DNA of 35,730 nt from Prevotella sp. (GCA_024690505.1 JAILPA010000094.1:1-35730); one strand, 5' to 3'. Positions 16,087 to 24,687 are shown, numbered from the stretch's first letter. Notes: a model not told the origin generated them from the sequence alone. Numbers and translations are program-made.

Positions 16087-16629
16087 CTATTCAAACATCC
16101 CGGCCCATGTCAGGAACTTCCGTACGCCTTCCTCTCCGAACTTCTCGAGGCTCTGGGCGGCCTGCTCCACGGTGAACTGGCGGTCGGGACGGCTCTTCGA
16201 GTAGAACTTGTCGGCGTAGCACACCATCTGTTCCTCCGTGGTCTGTGGCGTGTAGTCGTCGGATGGCAGGGGCAATGACTGACGTTCTATCTGTTCACGG
16301 GTGAGTCCGGTTCCGGTATGGCGCTCGCACACCCGTGCCAAAGCCTCCATTCCCCTTTGCCGCAGCAGATGGCCACCTATCAGCCCGTGGCGGATATAAG
16401 GCTCGCTGCCTGTGCAGAAGATACTGGGGGCGTGGCACCAACGGATGCCGATGTCGTGGAGCATGGCCGCTGCTTCAAGGAATGCGATGTCGGCATTCAG
16501 CTCCGGATGGCGGCGGGCAATCAGCAGACAGCGGTTGGCCACTTGGCGTGAATGCCTGAGCAGTAGCCGTCGCAACTCGTCGTCGACGGGGTAGAACTCG
16601 TCTATGATTTCGTTATAGTTTACGTTCAT
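16087..16629 (-). CDS. HD-domain protein, predicted metal-dependent phosphohydrolase
   Basis: A 180-residue single HD domain: His26 (RHSRQVANRC), the HDIG motif at His58-Asp59 (MLHDIGIRW), a later HTGTGL histidine and YADKFYSKS as the final Asp. Substrate is unknown; members act on nucleotides or phosphoesters. ATG 16629 is chosen because a -7 box ends just upstream (16637), placing the longer frame start inside the promoter. It reads toward lptD but has its own promoter. Confidence 0.82.
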   Translation of the reverse strand: MNVNYNEIIDEFYPVDDELRRLLLRHSRQVANRCLLIARRHPELNADIAFLEAAAMLHDIGIRWCHAPSIFCTGSEPYIRHGLIGGHLLRQRGMEALARVCERHTGTGLTREQIERQSLPLPSDDYTPQTTEEQMVCYADKFYSKSRPDRQFTVEQAAQSLEKFGEEGVRKFLTWAGMFE

Positions 16630-16636
16630 TATGGTG

Positions 16637-16644
16637 CAAAGGTA
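16637..16644 (-). promoter_or_regulatory. -7 box of the HD-domain gene
   Basis: TACCTTTG reads on the minus strand from 16644 to 16637, seven bases before ATG 16629, again implying a nearly leaderless message. Confidence 0.55.
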
Positions 16645-16779
16645 CAAAAAAGAAGCGTACGGCGTGCCGATTTTACGTATTTTAAGTCATTAAACGAATG
16701 TAAAAATGTCAAGTCGGGGCGCAAAGAAGCATTAAAGGGGGAATTTGAAATGTTAAAATGCAAGAAAAGAGTGTGCCGT

Positions 16780-16813
16780 TTTGTCAGTTTCCCATTTTTT
16801 GACGCTATATTTG
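16780..16813 (+). promoter_or_regulatory. Promoter of htrA
   Basis: -7 TATATTTG at 16806-16813 and TTTG at 16780-16783, 22 bases apart, slightly wider than usual. Leader of about 45 bases to ATG 16863. Confidence 0.5.
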
Positions 16814-16862
16814 CAATGGCAATTCTGAGAGAATAATGAACATTAACAAAACGCATAACAAA

Positions 16863-18311
16863 ATGAAAAAGATTGTAAACACAGTGATGCAGACCACGCT
16901 CGCCGTGGCTTTTGTGTTGGTTTCTGCGGCCGTTCCAGCCTCAGCCCAGCAGCCCGTGGACTTGACTCAGGCAGCCGAGAAAGCGCTCCCTTCGGTGGTA
17001 CATATTAAATATGTGCAGAACTCGAAGATTCAGACCGTGGAGATTCCGACTGATCCCTTCGAGGATTTCTTCAGTGACCCCTTTGGCGGATTCTTCGGCC
17101 GCGGCCAGCAGGGCCAGGGCGGCACACGACGCCGTCAGGTTCAGACACCTAAGCGCACAGCCACCGGTTCGGGCGTCATCATCTCAAAGGAGGGCTACAT
17201 CGTCACTAACAACCACGTCGTAGATGGTGCTGACGAGCTGACCGTGACGCTGACTGACAACAAGGAGTATTCGGCACGCATCATCGGTGCCGACAAGACC
17301 ACCGACCTGGCACTCATCAAGATTGACGGTCGCAACCTGCCTGCCATCGAGATTGCCAACAGCGACGATGTGAAGGTAGGCGAGTGGGTGCTGGCCATCG
17401 GTAATCCTCTCGGACTGAACAACACCGTCACAGCAGGCATCATCTCGGCTAAGGCCCGGACGCTTGGGGCCAACAGCGTGGAGAGCTTCATTCAGACCGA
17501 TGCCGCTATCAACGCCGGCAACTCGGGCGGTGCCTTGGTCAACTGCCAGGGCCAGCTGGTAGGCATCAACGCCATGCTCTATTCACAGACGGGCAGCTAC
17601 AGCGGCTATGGCTTTGCCATTCCCACGGCTATGATGAACAAGGTGGTGGACGACCTGAAGAAGTACGGTACCGTGCAGCGTGCCATCATCGGCATCAGTG
17701 GCATCGGCGTCAAGGACAAGGTGGATAGAGAGAAGGCTGAGGACAAGGAACCTGTGGACTATGGCACCATGGAGGGCATCTACGTGGCCGAGGTCATGGA
17801 GGGCAGTGCCGCTGAAGAGGCTGGCATGGAGAAGGGCGACGTCATCACCGAGGTGGGCGGACAGAAGGTGACCCAGATGGGCGACCTTCAGGGATTCCTG
17901 GCCCAAAAGCGCCCGGGCGACAAGGTGAGCATCACCTATCTGCACAACAAGAAAAAGCACACGAAGACTGTCACCCTGAAGAACGAACAGGGCAATACCG
18001 GCGTGGTGAAGAATGCCGACATGGACGTGCTGGGTGCCGACTTCCGCGAAATCAGCAAGGAACAGAAGGAACAGCTCGAGATTCAGTACGGTCTGGAGGT
18101 TATCAAGGTGAACAACGGAAAGCTGAAAGATGCAGGCATACCCAAAGGCTTCATCATCCGCCAGGTGAACGACGAGGCCATGAAGACCATCGACGACCTG
18201 CAGAAAATCGTAAAGGAAGTGTCGACGTCGAAGGAACCCGTACTCATCGTCAAGGGTATCTATCCTACCGGCCGCAAGGGCTACTTCGTGGTAGAACTGC
18301 AGAACGAATAA
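16863..18311 (+). CDS. HtrA/Deg periplasmic serine protease
   Basis: Envelope quality-control protease/chaperone of 482 residues. A signal peptide ends near AVPASAQQ (residue 29). The trypsin-like domain carries the full triad His118 (TNNHVV), Asp148 (TTDLAL) and Ser221 (NAGNSGGA). Two PDZ domains follow (about 285-385 and 395-480), the DegP/DegQ layout. A Gly/Arg/Gln-rich loop (residues 76-98) matches the variable LA loop. ATG 16863 gives a standard signal peptide; the ATG at 16836 would add nine polar residues before it. It stands alone upstream of a strong palindrome. Confidence 0.94.
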   Translation: MKKIVNTVMQTTLAVAFVLVSAAVPASAQQPVDLTQAAEKALPSVVHIKYVQNSKIQTVEIPTDPFEDFFSDPFGGFFGRGQQGQGGTRRRQVQTPKRTATGSGVIISKEGYIVTNNHVVDGADELTVTLTDNKEYSARIIGADKTTDLALIKIDGRNLPAIEIANSDDVKVGEWVLAIGNPLGLNNTVTAGIISAKARTLGANSVESFIQTDAAINAGNSGGALVNCQGQLVGINAMLYSQTGSYSGYGFAIPTAMMNKVVDDLKKYGTVQRAIIGISGIGVKDKVDREKAEDKEPVDYGTMEGIYVAEVMEGSAAEEAGMEKGDVITEVGGQKVTQMGDLQGFLAQKRPGDKVSITYLHNKKKHTKTVTLKNEQGNTGVVKNADMDVLGADFREISKEQKEQLEIQYGLEVIKVNNGKLKDAGIPKGFIIRQVNDEAMKTIDDLQKIVKEVSTSKEPVLIVKGIYPTGRKGYFVVELQNE

Positions 18312-18354
18312 ATAACCGTTTCGGTCATCAGCACAACGGCGGCAGAGAGCAAGT

Positions 18355-18433
18355 GCTGAAACCGTAACACGGCCCGATACAGAGCGTAACACGGCGCGTT
18401 ACGCTCTGTATCGGGCCGTGTTACGGTTTCAGC
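18355..18433. repeat. 22-bp-phase hairpin array B with perfect 36-bp inverted repeat
   Basis: Arms at 18355-18390 and 18398-18433 are exact reverse complements with a 7-base loop (ACGGCGC). Inside, three units keep a 22-base phase: stems GTAAC/GATAC, GTAAC/GTTAC and GTATC/GTTAC start at 18364, 18386 and 18408, with loops ACGGCCC, ACGGCGC and GGGCCGT and 5-base linkers AGAGC, GCTCT and GGTTT. It lies between htrA and rpoD and lacks a following T-run. Confidence 0.92.
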
Positions 18434-18571
18434 CATCATTCGAGGACCAAGAAATAGTCCTTTGACGTTCACAAGCTGCGTAAGGCCGCCAGCAAGTCGG
18501 CGCAAATGTTAAAAAATGGCAAGCAACGGCAAAATATAGGAGGTTGTTGCGTGTGTTCGGCGATTTTTCCG

Positions 18572-18579
18572 TACCTTTG
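18572..18579 (+). promoter_or_regulatory. -7 box of rpoD
   Basis: TACCTTTG matches the Bacteroidota consensus; TTG triplets at 18544-18549 lie about 22 bases upstream. The leader to ATG 18608 is about 25 bases. Confidence 0.55.
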
Positions 18580-18607
18580 CACGGAATAACTATAAGCTAA
18601 TGCCACG

Positions 18608-19471
18608 ATGAGACAACTAAAAATCACGAAGTCGATTACGAATCGGGAGAGCGAGTCTCTTGAGAAGTATCTGCAGGAAATAGGACGCGAAGAGCTAATC
18701 TCCATTGAGGAGGAGGTGGAGCTGGCAGCCCGTATCAGGGCTGGAGACCGCCGCGCTTTGGAACGTCTGACCAAGGCCAACCTGCGTTTTGTGGTGTCGG
18801 TGGCAAAACAGTATCAGAACCAGGGCCTCTCGCTGGCCGACCTTATCAACGAGGGCAACTTGGGGCTGATTAAGGCTGCCGAAAAGTTCGACGAGACACG
18901 CGGATTCAAATTCATCAGCTACGCCGTGTGGTGGATTCGGCAAAGCATCCTTCAGGCCATTGCCGAGCAGAGCCGCATCGTGAGGCTGCCGCTGAACCAA
19001 GTGGGGTCAGTGAATAAGATCAACCGTGCGCTGAACCAGTTTGAACAGCTGAACGAGCGACGCCCTTCGGCTGAAGAGCTGTCGGAGCATGTGAACTTGC
19101 CACAGGAGAAAATCGACGAGGCCATGAGCGCCAACACCCGCCATGTGTCGGTCGACGCACCTTTTGTCGACGGCGACGAAGGCTCGCTGCTCGATATACT
19201 GGTGAACGATGATTCGCCCACCGCCGACCGCCAGTTGGTGCAGGAGTCGCTGAAGGCAGAGATTAACCAGGCACTGAAGGTGCTGAACGAGCGCGAGCGT
19301 AACGTCATCGAGGCCTTCTTCGGTATCAATCAGCCGGAACTGACGCTTGATGAGATAGGTGCGAAATATGGACTAACGCGCGAGCGCGTACGTCAGATAA
19401 AGGAGAAGGCCATACGCCGCCTGCGCACCTGTACGAAGAATAAGGTGCTGAGAGCTTATCTGGGAACGTAG
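18608..19471 (+). CDS. rpoD: Primary RNA polymerase sigma factor
   Basis: Sigma-70 factor of 287 residues, the normal short form in Bacteroidota that lacks region 1.1. Region 1.2 ([16 protein letters not shown]), region 2 ([22 protein letters not shown], then [21 protein letters not shown]), region 3 and region 4 with the helix-turn-helix [24 protein letters not shown] are all present. It would recognise the TAnnTTTG promoters seen throughout this window, including the one in front of itself. Confidence 0.96.
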   Translation: MRQLKITKSITNRESESLEKYLQEIGREELISIEEEVELAARIRAGDRRALERLTKANLRFVVSVAKQYQNQGLSLADLINEGNLGLIKAAEKFDETRGFKFISYAVWWIRQSILQAIAEQSRIVRLPLNQVGSVNKINRALNQFEQLNERRPSAEELSEHVNLPQEKIDEAMSANTRHVSVDAPFVDGDEGSLLDILVNDDSPTADRQLVQESLKAEINQALKVLNERERNVIEAFFGINQPELTLDEIGAKYGLTRERVRQIKEKAIRRLRTCTKNKVLRAYLGT

Positions 19472-19573
19472 AAAGCCTTTTCCGGCTCCTCGGGAATGAG
19501 GGAGACCGTTAGTTCAGCAGACGGATGGGCCTAATATAAGGATGACGGGCATTCTAAGGATATTGTAAGAAAA

Positions 19574-20092
19574 ATGAAATATATAAGATTGATTATGGTT
19601 GTGGTGCTGGCCATGCTGGCCTTGCAGACCGCAACTGCCAAGAAAACGGTGGTGCCACGCATGTATATGTTTGGCTTTGCCGCCTCGTTTGGTGATACTA
19701 TTGTGCATTTCACCGACATACAGTCCGTTGACAGCGTCTGGGTGGAGAGCAAGAACGGATTCTTGCTGGGACGCAATTTATACTCGGGACAGTTGCACGC
19801 CTATCTGACCGATGGACAGCAGATGCCCCAACGCACATGCGTGGTGTTCTATGACCAGAAACGTCAGCGCCTGGAGAAAAAACTGTTGAAGATGAGACGC
19901 CTCTATTCCGTGGGACGCGACGGTAAGGTTCACTACGACATGCGCCACTTGGCCGATGCTGACTTCCGTTTCATTGCCGTTGATATGAGCGACCCTGAGG
20001 AGGAAGAGCTGACAGTGGTGAAATCTGGCGGACAAACACCAGATGCGCAAAAGGACGAGGATAAAAACACGGAGAACACACAGAAGAAATGA
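19574..20092 (+). CDS. Secreted protein of unknown function
   Basis: A 172-residue protein with a clear signal peptide (KYIRLIMVVVLAMLALQTATA) and a compact domain containing FAASFGDTIVHFTDIQSVDSVW, followed by a highly charged tail rich in Glu, Asp, Lys and Asn (last ~40 residues). I do not recognise the family. Its stop overlaps the start of the next gene as ATGA (20089-20092), so it is coupled to the HPr-kinase-like gene and may be a client or partner of that cassette; this is inference only. Confidence 0.75.
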   Translation: MKYIRLIMVVVLAMLALQTATAKKTVVPRMYMFGFAASFGDTIVHFTDIQSVDSVWVESKNGFLLGRNLYSGQLHAYLTDGQQMPQRTCVVFYDQKRQRLEKKLLKMRRLYSVGRDGKVHYDMRHLADADFRFIAVDMSDPEEEELTVVKSGGQTPDAQKDEDKNTENTQKK

Positions 20093-20979
20093 ACAATAAC
20101 TTCTTCACCATCGGAGACCTCACGCTGTGTATCAGCTTCGTCGACAGTGATAAAAACTCGATGGACTTGCTACCGTCGTTTGCTCCGTTCCGCACCGATG
20201 AGGAGCAGGCCCGTGCCGGCGACCTGCTGCTGACCATGACTGTCGATGACACGTTGCGTCCGGCGAAGGACAAGAAACTCGTGCGCAAGTTCGACACGGG
20301 CAATGGCGATACGTTGGTCTATCTCCTCAGCGACGGTGGCTATCAATACATCATACGCGACATCTACGGACGCGACTGCTGTCTGCTCATCTGCCTCAAC
20401 CAGTTCAGTAACTGTCAGTGCGCACTCAACGGCGATGCCATTATGCGCTCATTCGGACTGAACGACGCCATGATGCTGGCCTTTGCCTTTGCCGGCTCCT
20501 ACCGTCAGACGCTCCTCGTACATGCATCAACCATCATGCTCGGAGAGTGGGGCTATCCCTTCACAGCCAAGAGCGGCACAGGAAAGTCTACCCATACGTC
20601 GCTGTGGATGAAATGTATCGAGGGGGCAGAGCTGATGAACGATGACAACCCCATCATCCGCATCCTCGACGACGGCCAACCCTATATCTTCGGATCGCCA
20701 TGGAGCGGCAAGACTCCTTGCTACCGTAACGTGAAAGCTCGTCTAGGTGCCGTGACACGCATTGAACGGGCACTACAGAACAGCATTGAGAAATTGCCGC
20801 CGGTGCAGGCTTTTGCCTCGCTGCTGCCCGCCTGTTCCAGCATGAAGTGGGATTCGGCCGTGTACAACAACCTCTGCGATGCCGTCACAAAAGTCATCGA
20901 GACAACGCCCATATTCACCATGCACTGTCTGCCCGACGAGGATGCAGCCCGTGTGTGTCATAACGCCATAGCCCGATGA
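20089..20979 (+). CDS. HPr-kinase-like ATPase (HprK-related)
   Basis: A 296-residue protein with an HprK/PEPCK-type P-loop, FTAKSGTGKST (Lys166), preceded by LLVHASTIM and followed by an acidic LMNDDNPIIR and SPWSGKTP, the order seen in HprK-related kinases linked to peptide-modification loci. It lacks the N-terminal HprK domain and no PTS genes are near, so carbon-catabolite HPr phosphorylation is unlikely. It is coupled by ATGA overlaps both to the upstream secreted protein and to the downstream peptidase, with a PqqD-like gene next. Substrate unknown; a peptide or small protein is plausible. Confidence 0.75.
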   Translation: MNNNFFTIGDLTLCISFVDSDKNSMDLLPSFAPFRTDEEQARAGDLLLTMTVDDTLRPAKDKKLVRKFDTGNGDTLVYLLSDGGYQYIIRDIYGRDCCLLICLNQFSNCQCALNGDAIMRSFGLNDAMMLAFAFAGSYRQTLLVHASTIMLGEWGYPFTAKSGTGKSTHTSLWMKCIEGAELMNDDNPIIRILDDGQPYIFGSPWSGKTPCYRNVKARLGAVTRIERALQNSIEKLPPVQAFASLLPACSSMKWDSAVYNNLCDAVTKVIETTPIFTMHCLPDEDAARVCHNAIAR

Positions 20980-21521
20980 ACTGGTTACGCGGAATTGTAA
21001 GCCGGTCGGCGGCTCAGGAGAAGACGTCGTCAGAGAATGTGGAGCGCAAACTGCTCCCTAACCGTGAGTATCTGGCATTCGTCATCGAGGAGCTGAAACG
21101 CCAGCCCGGACGCACAGGCATACTTCCCCTGCGCGGCCGCAGTATGCGCCCCTTTCTTGAGCACGAACGCGACAAAGCCCTGCTGCAGATTGTCGACCAT
21201 GTGAAGGTGGGCGATGCCGTGCTGGCCGAGATAACTCCGGGCCACTACGTGCTCCACCGCATCATCAAGATGGACGAGAACGGAGAAGTGACGTTGCGGG
21301 GCGACGGCAACCTGGGCTGCGAATACTGCAAGGTGGAGGACGTCAGGGCCAAGGCCATTGGCTTCTACCGCAAGGGGCGCACGAAGCCCGACAGCACCGA
21401 CGGCCGCAAATGGCGCATCTATTCGTGGTGGTGGACAAGGCTCTATCCCATCCGCCGCTACCTGCTATTCATGTGGCATCCCCATGTGCCCGTCCGTTTC
21501 AAGAAGAACAAACAATCATAA
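20976..21521 (+). CDS. S24/S26 family peptidase (signal-peptidase-like)
   Basis: A 181-residue protein. LRGRSMRPFL supplies the nucleophile Ser56 in the box-B pattern SMxP. HRIIKMDENGEVTLRGDGN gives a His (His94) in place of the bacterial general-base lysine, as in ER-type signal peptidases, plus the GD box. There is no N-terminal membrane anchor; a hydrophobic aromatic segment near residues 152-170 (YSWWWTRLYP and on) could associate with membrane. The gene overlaps the kinase-like gene by ATGA and precedes pqqD-like by seven bases. Confidence 0.78.
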   Translation: MNWLRGIVSRSAAQEKTSSENVERKLLPNREYLAFVIEELKRQPGRTGILPLRGRSMRPFLEHERDKALLQIVDHVKVGDAVLAEITPGHYVLHRIIKMDENGEVTLRGDGNLGCEYCKVEDVRAKAIGFYRKGRTKPDSTDGRKWRIYSWWWTRLYPIRRYLLFMWHPHVPVRFKKNKQS

Positions 21522-21528
21522 AGGAGAT

Positions 21529-21798
21529 ATGAAGACAAAGAAAGGATTCAGCATCCGCAACGTGTGCGGAGAGAACATCGTAGTGGCTGAGGGCATTGAG
21601 AACATCGACTTCAGCCGGGTAATCAGTATGAACGAGTCGGCGGCATACCTGTGGACTAAGGTCAGCGGCACGGAGTTCACCGTCGACACGATGGTGCAAC
21701 TGCTGCTTCAGGAGTACGAGGTAGACGAGGCAACGGCCCGCAAGGATGCCCAGACACTGGCAGACAAGTGGCTTGAGGCTGGGATTATTGAGGGCTAA
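21529..21798 (+). CDS. PqqD-like peptide-chaperone (RRE) protein
   Basis: An 89-residue PqqD-family protein with the winged-helix pattern ISMNESAAYLWTKVSGTEFT and the helical end ARKDAQTLADKWLEAGIIEG. PqqD-type domains bind leader peptides of ribosomally made modified peptides. It closes the four-gene coupled set. The start ATG 21529 is preceded by AAGGAG only two bases away, a rare Shine-Dalgarno-like sequence in this genome, but too close to work normally. No precursor-peptide gene or radical-SAM/cyclase gene was found alongside. Confidence 0.82.
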   Translation: MKTKKGFSIRNVCGENIVVAEGIENIDFSRVISMNESAAYLWTKVSGTEFTVDTMVQLLLQEYEVDEATARKDAQTLADKWLEAGIIEG

Positions 21799-21848
21799 GA
21801 GCTCCTGTCAAGGGAACTGGGGAGAAGCGGCAGTCAGGGGGAGATGGC

Positions 21849-22694
21849 TCAGATGACTTGGCGGAACATGCCGCTGAAGGCTGGCTCGTCGTCGAGTAGG
21901 GCGGGATTTGAGAAATCCTCCTTGCGGAAGAAGGCAAAGACAGCACTGCCGCTGCCACTCATGGAGGCATAGACGGCCCCCAGCTCATAGAGCCGCTGCT
22001 TCACGGCGCCAATCTCGGGGTGCTGGGCAAAGACGCTCAGCTCAAAGTCGTTCACCAGTTCCTCGCGCCAGGTTTCAATGGGCTGGCGCACAATATCCAG
22101 ACAATTCTTTTGAGGCTTTCGCGGCTTGATGAGCGCGAAGGCCTCTTTTGTTGGCACAGGAATGTCGGGCTTGACGATGGCCAGCACGTAGCGGCTCAGG
22201 TCAAGGTCGATGGGCTGTAGCCGTTCGCCTATCCCCTCGGCGTAGGCAGGACCGTCGAGGATGAAGAAGGGACAGTCGGCGCCCAGTTTGGCGGCGTAGG
22301 CAATCATTCGCTCCTGACTTATTCCCAGTTGGAACATGTCGTTCAGCAAGCGAAGCATATAGGCACCGTCGCTGGATCCGCCGCCCATGCCAGCCTGTGT
22401 GGGTATGCCTTTGAAGAGATGGGCATGTATGCGTGGCAGGGTGGGGAAGTCCTCGCGCAGCAGGTTGTAGGCTCGTGCCACCAGGTTCCTGTCGGTGCTT
22501 CCTTCGACGGGGATGTTCAACAGCGCGAGGCTGAAGTGTCCGTTCGTGGGGAAGCGTTCGTCCATGGGTAGCACCTCAAGGGCGTCGGTCAGCTGTACGG
22601 GATAGAACACCGTTTCCAGATTGTGATAACCATCGGGTCTGCGTTCCACAACGTTCAGGCCCAGGTTTATTTTCGCAATGGGAAATGTAATCAT
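21849..22694 (-). CDS. ispE: 4-diphosphocytidyl-2-C-methyl-D-erythritol kinase
   Basis: Phosphorylates CDP-methylerythritol in the MEP isoprenoid pathway. A GHMP kinase of 281 residues with the N-terminal PIAKINLGLNV (Lys8), DGYHNLETVF, the glycine-rich PTQAGMGGGSSDGAYML loop (residues 98-113), catalytic Asp140 (GADCPFF) and the C-terminal MSGSGSAVFAFF motif. It is convergent with the PqqD cassette and lies 30 bases after the glycosyl-hydrolase-like gene, so the two may be cotranscribed. Confidence 0.95.
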   Translation of the reverse strand: MITFPIAKINLGLNVVERRPDGYHNLETVFYPVQLTDALEVLPMDERFPTNGHFSLALLNIPVEGSTDRNLVARAYNLLREDFPTLPRIHAHLFKGIPTQAGMGGGSSDGAYMLRLLNDMFQLGISQERMIAYAAKLGADCPFFILDGPAYAEGIGERLQPIDLDLSRYVLAIVKPDIPVPTKEAFALIKPRKPQKNCLDIVRQPIETWREELVNDFELSVFAQHPEIGAVKQRLYELGAVYASMSGSGSAVFAFFRKEDFSNPALLDDEPAFSGMFRQVI

Positions 22695-22724
22695 GTCGGT
22701 TTCGTATTGATTATGTGATGACTC

Positions 22725-24383
22725 TTACCTCTTAATGGCAAAGAAACCAATGCGGTGGTTGCGCCCTTTGCGTCCCAATGATCGCAGTTGGTAGAGGCCG
22801 TCGGGCAGGGTGGACACATTGAGCGTTCGAGTGTAGGGGAAGACGCCCATCTGTCGTCCTGACATTGTCTCGACCACCACGAAGTCGGCATCGAGCGTGC
22901 TGCCCTTGTCGGGCAGTGCAATGGCGCGGCCATCGGTCTTGGCAATGATGGGAGCCATGGCGTACTGCGTGGCCGCGATGAGCTGCAACTGAATGGCGTG
23001 ACTCTCCTGACCGTATCGGTCGGTGGCAGTTACGGCGTAGTTCACTCCAGTGGCAGGTACCAGCAGAGATGTGGCGGCTATGCGTGTGGCCACGAGGTTC
23101 GTGGCCTTTGTGATGTCTACGGGGAAATCCGTCGAGGCATAGACGTTATAGTGCAGGTCGGGGCTGTCGTTCCTTGTCTGTGCGCCGCTCCAGCTCAGGG
23201 TGTCGCCGTTGATCTGCACTGTCTGTGGTGCTGTGGGTGCCGGCTTGTCCATCCATGTCATGGGCGGCACGAGGGCTGGGACTTGGTCGAAGCGTGCTCC
23301 CATGTCGTAGACACCCTTCACGTTGTCGGTGAAGAACTTCGAGCGGAAGTAGCAGTGCCCCAAGCCCAGTTGGCGCAGCACGTTCATCTCGCGTTCCACG
23401 ATGTCGAGCGTCCATTTCCCTTCCCTTGGGTCGAGGAAATAGATGCCCAGTCCCGGACAGACGATGCGGCCGTGGCTCTGCTCCTGCCAGTCGATGGCGA
23501 AGGGATAGAAGTTGTCGTCCTTGAAATACATCATGGGGAACAGTTCGTCCATCAATCCGTCGCGCAGCCACAGCTGTGCCTCCTGTGCCACGGCGTCGCG
23601 GGCATTCCATCCTCCGGCGCGGTAGCGGGTCAGGTCGGCATATTTGCCCACGGGCGAACACGACATCTTCACCCACGGTTTTTGCTCCTTCACGGCCTTG
23701 TTGATGGCCTTTACGATGCCTGTTATCTGGCGACGGCGTGCAGCGTTCTCACCGGCCTTCTTCGGCTTGGCCCACGTCTCGGGGTAGCGGATGTAGTCCA
23801 GGTGTATGCCGTCGACGTCGTAGTTCTTCACTATCTCGCGGCAAATGTTGGCCAGATAGGTGGCCGTCTGGGGGTTCGTCGGGTCCATATACGACTCGTC
23901 GCCGATGCGCTTCACCATCTGCGGGTGCTTCTTGCGCATCTGCTGAGCTCCAATCCGGTTCGTCTTGCCAATGGGGATGGTCACCACCCAGGCATGACAC
24001 TCCATGCCGCGCTTGTGGCACTCGTCGATGCAGAACTGAAGTGGGTCGTACTTAGGTGCTTTGCCCGGCGTGCCGGTGAAACCGCCTTCCCAGGGCTCAA
24101 GTTCTGAGGGGTAGATGGTGGTGGCACGCACGCGGGCCTGCAGCAGTACGGTGTTGATGCCAGCCTGCTGCAGTTTGTCCAGAATCTGGCGCATGTCGCG
24201 CCGCTGAGCCTCCTCGTTCGTGGTGCGCGGCCAGTCGAGTCCCTGTACCACGGTGAGCCATACGGCCCGCACCTCGTGCTTGGGCCACTGGGCCTCAGTA
24301 CCAATGCTCAACGATGTGGTCTGTGCCTGTGAGGATAGCACTGCCGACAGCCATATTGCAAGGAAAAGGGGAAGAAATCTCAT
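22725..24383 (-). CDS. Glycosyl-hydrolase-like 10 (DUF187) secreted protein
   Basis: A 552-residue exported protein: signal peptide ending near SSQAQ, then a TIM-barrel of the YngK/GHL10 type (HEVRAVWLTVVQGLDWP, GINTVLLQARVRATTIYPSELEP, DPTNPQTATYLANICREI, VDGIHLDYIRYP, where Asp and Glu/Asp at strand ends are candidate catalytic residues). After about residue 375 there is a fibronectin-like region (SPDLHYNVYAST) and a terminal domain with GLYQLRSLGRKGRN that recalls C-terminal sorting domains. A role in cell-wall or polysaccharide turnover is inferred. Confidence 0.82.
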   Translation of the reverse strand: MRFLPLFLAIWLSAVLSSQAQTTSLSIGTEAQWPKHEVRAVWLTVVQGLDWPRTTNEEAQRRDMRQILDKLQQAGINTVLLQARVRATTIYPSELEPWEGGFTGTPGKAPKYDPLQFCIDECHKRGMECHAWVVTIPIGKTNRIGAQQMRKKHPQMVKRIGDESYMDPTNPQTATYLANICREIVKNYDVDGIHLDYIRYPETWAKPKKAGENAARRRQITGIVKAINKAVKEQKPWVKMSCSPVGKYADLTRYRAGGWNARDAVAQEAQLWLRDGLMDELFPMMYFKDDNFYPFAIDWQEQSHGRIVCPGLGIYFLDPREGKWTLDIVEREMNVLRQLGLGHCYFRSKFFTDNVKGVYDMGARFDQVPALVPPMTWMDKPAPTAPQTVQINGDTLSWSGAQTRNDSPDLHYNVYASTDFPVDITKATNLVATRIAATSLLVPATGVNYAVTATDRYGQESHAIQLQLIAATQYAMAPIIAKTDGRAIALPDKGSTLDADFVVVETMSGRQMGVFPYTRTLNVSTLPDGLYQLRSLGRKGRNHRIGFFAIKR

Positions 24384-24445
24384 TTTTCTCTATTATTGCT
24401 TCTTTATCAAATTAAATTCAACCAACAGGCTTCTTTATGATTAGA

Positions 24446-24609
24446 GTTACAGACCCTACCCCCTGCCCCATTCCCGAGCAAGCTCGCCTACCCGTAGCCT
24501 TTCCCCTTGAAGGGTGGGAGAATGAGTGGCAGTCTTACCGCAGGTCTCACTCATCTTTCCGCAGTTCTCCCCTCCCTTAAGGGGAGGGGTTGGTGGTGGG
24601 GTCTGTAAC
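24446..24609. repeat. MITE-like element with 11-bp terminal inverted repeats
   Basis: GTTACAGACCC (24446-24456) and GGGTCTGTAAC (24599-24609) are exact inverted repeats bounding 164 bases without coding capacity. Inside are C-rich and G-rich blocks and a hairpin around CGAGC/GCTCG. A 49-base core (24466-24514) recurs inverted at 35540-35588 with one mismatch. No target-site duplication is obvious. Confidence 0.8.
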
Positions 24610-24687
24610 AGTTATTTATCATTTCTGTTTTCAACCATTCGAAAAAGTTTGCTGCAAAGGTAAGAAAAAAAAATGATAACAACAAGC

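Noticed and set aside
22998..24107. 369-codon plus-strand frame opposite the glycosyl-hydrolase-like gene
   Set aside because: The minus-strand gene has signal peptide and barrel motifs; this frame has none.
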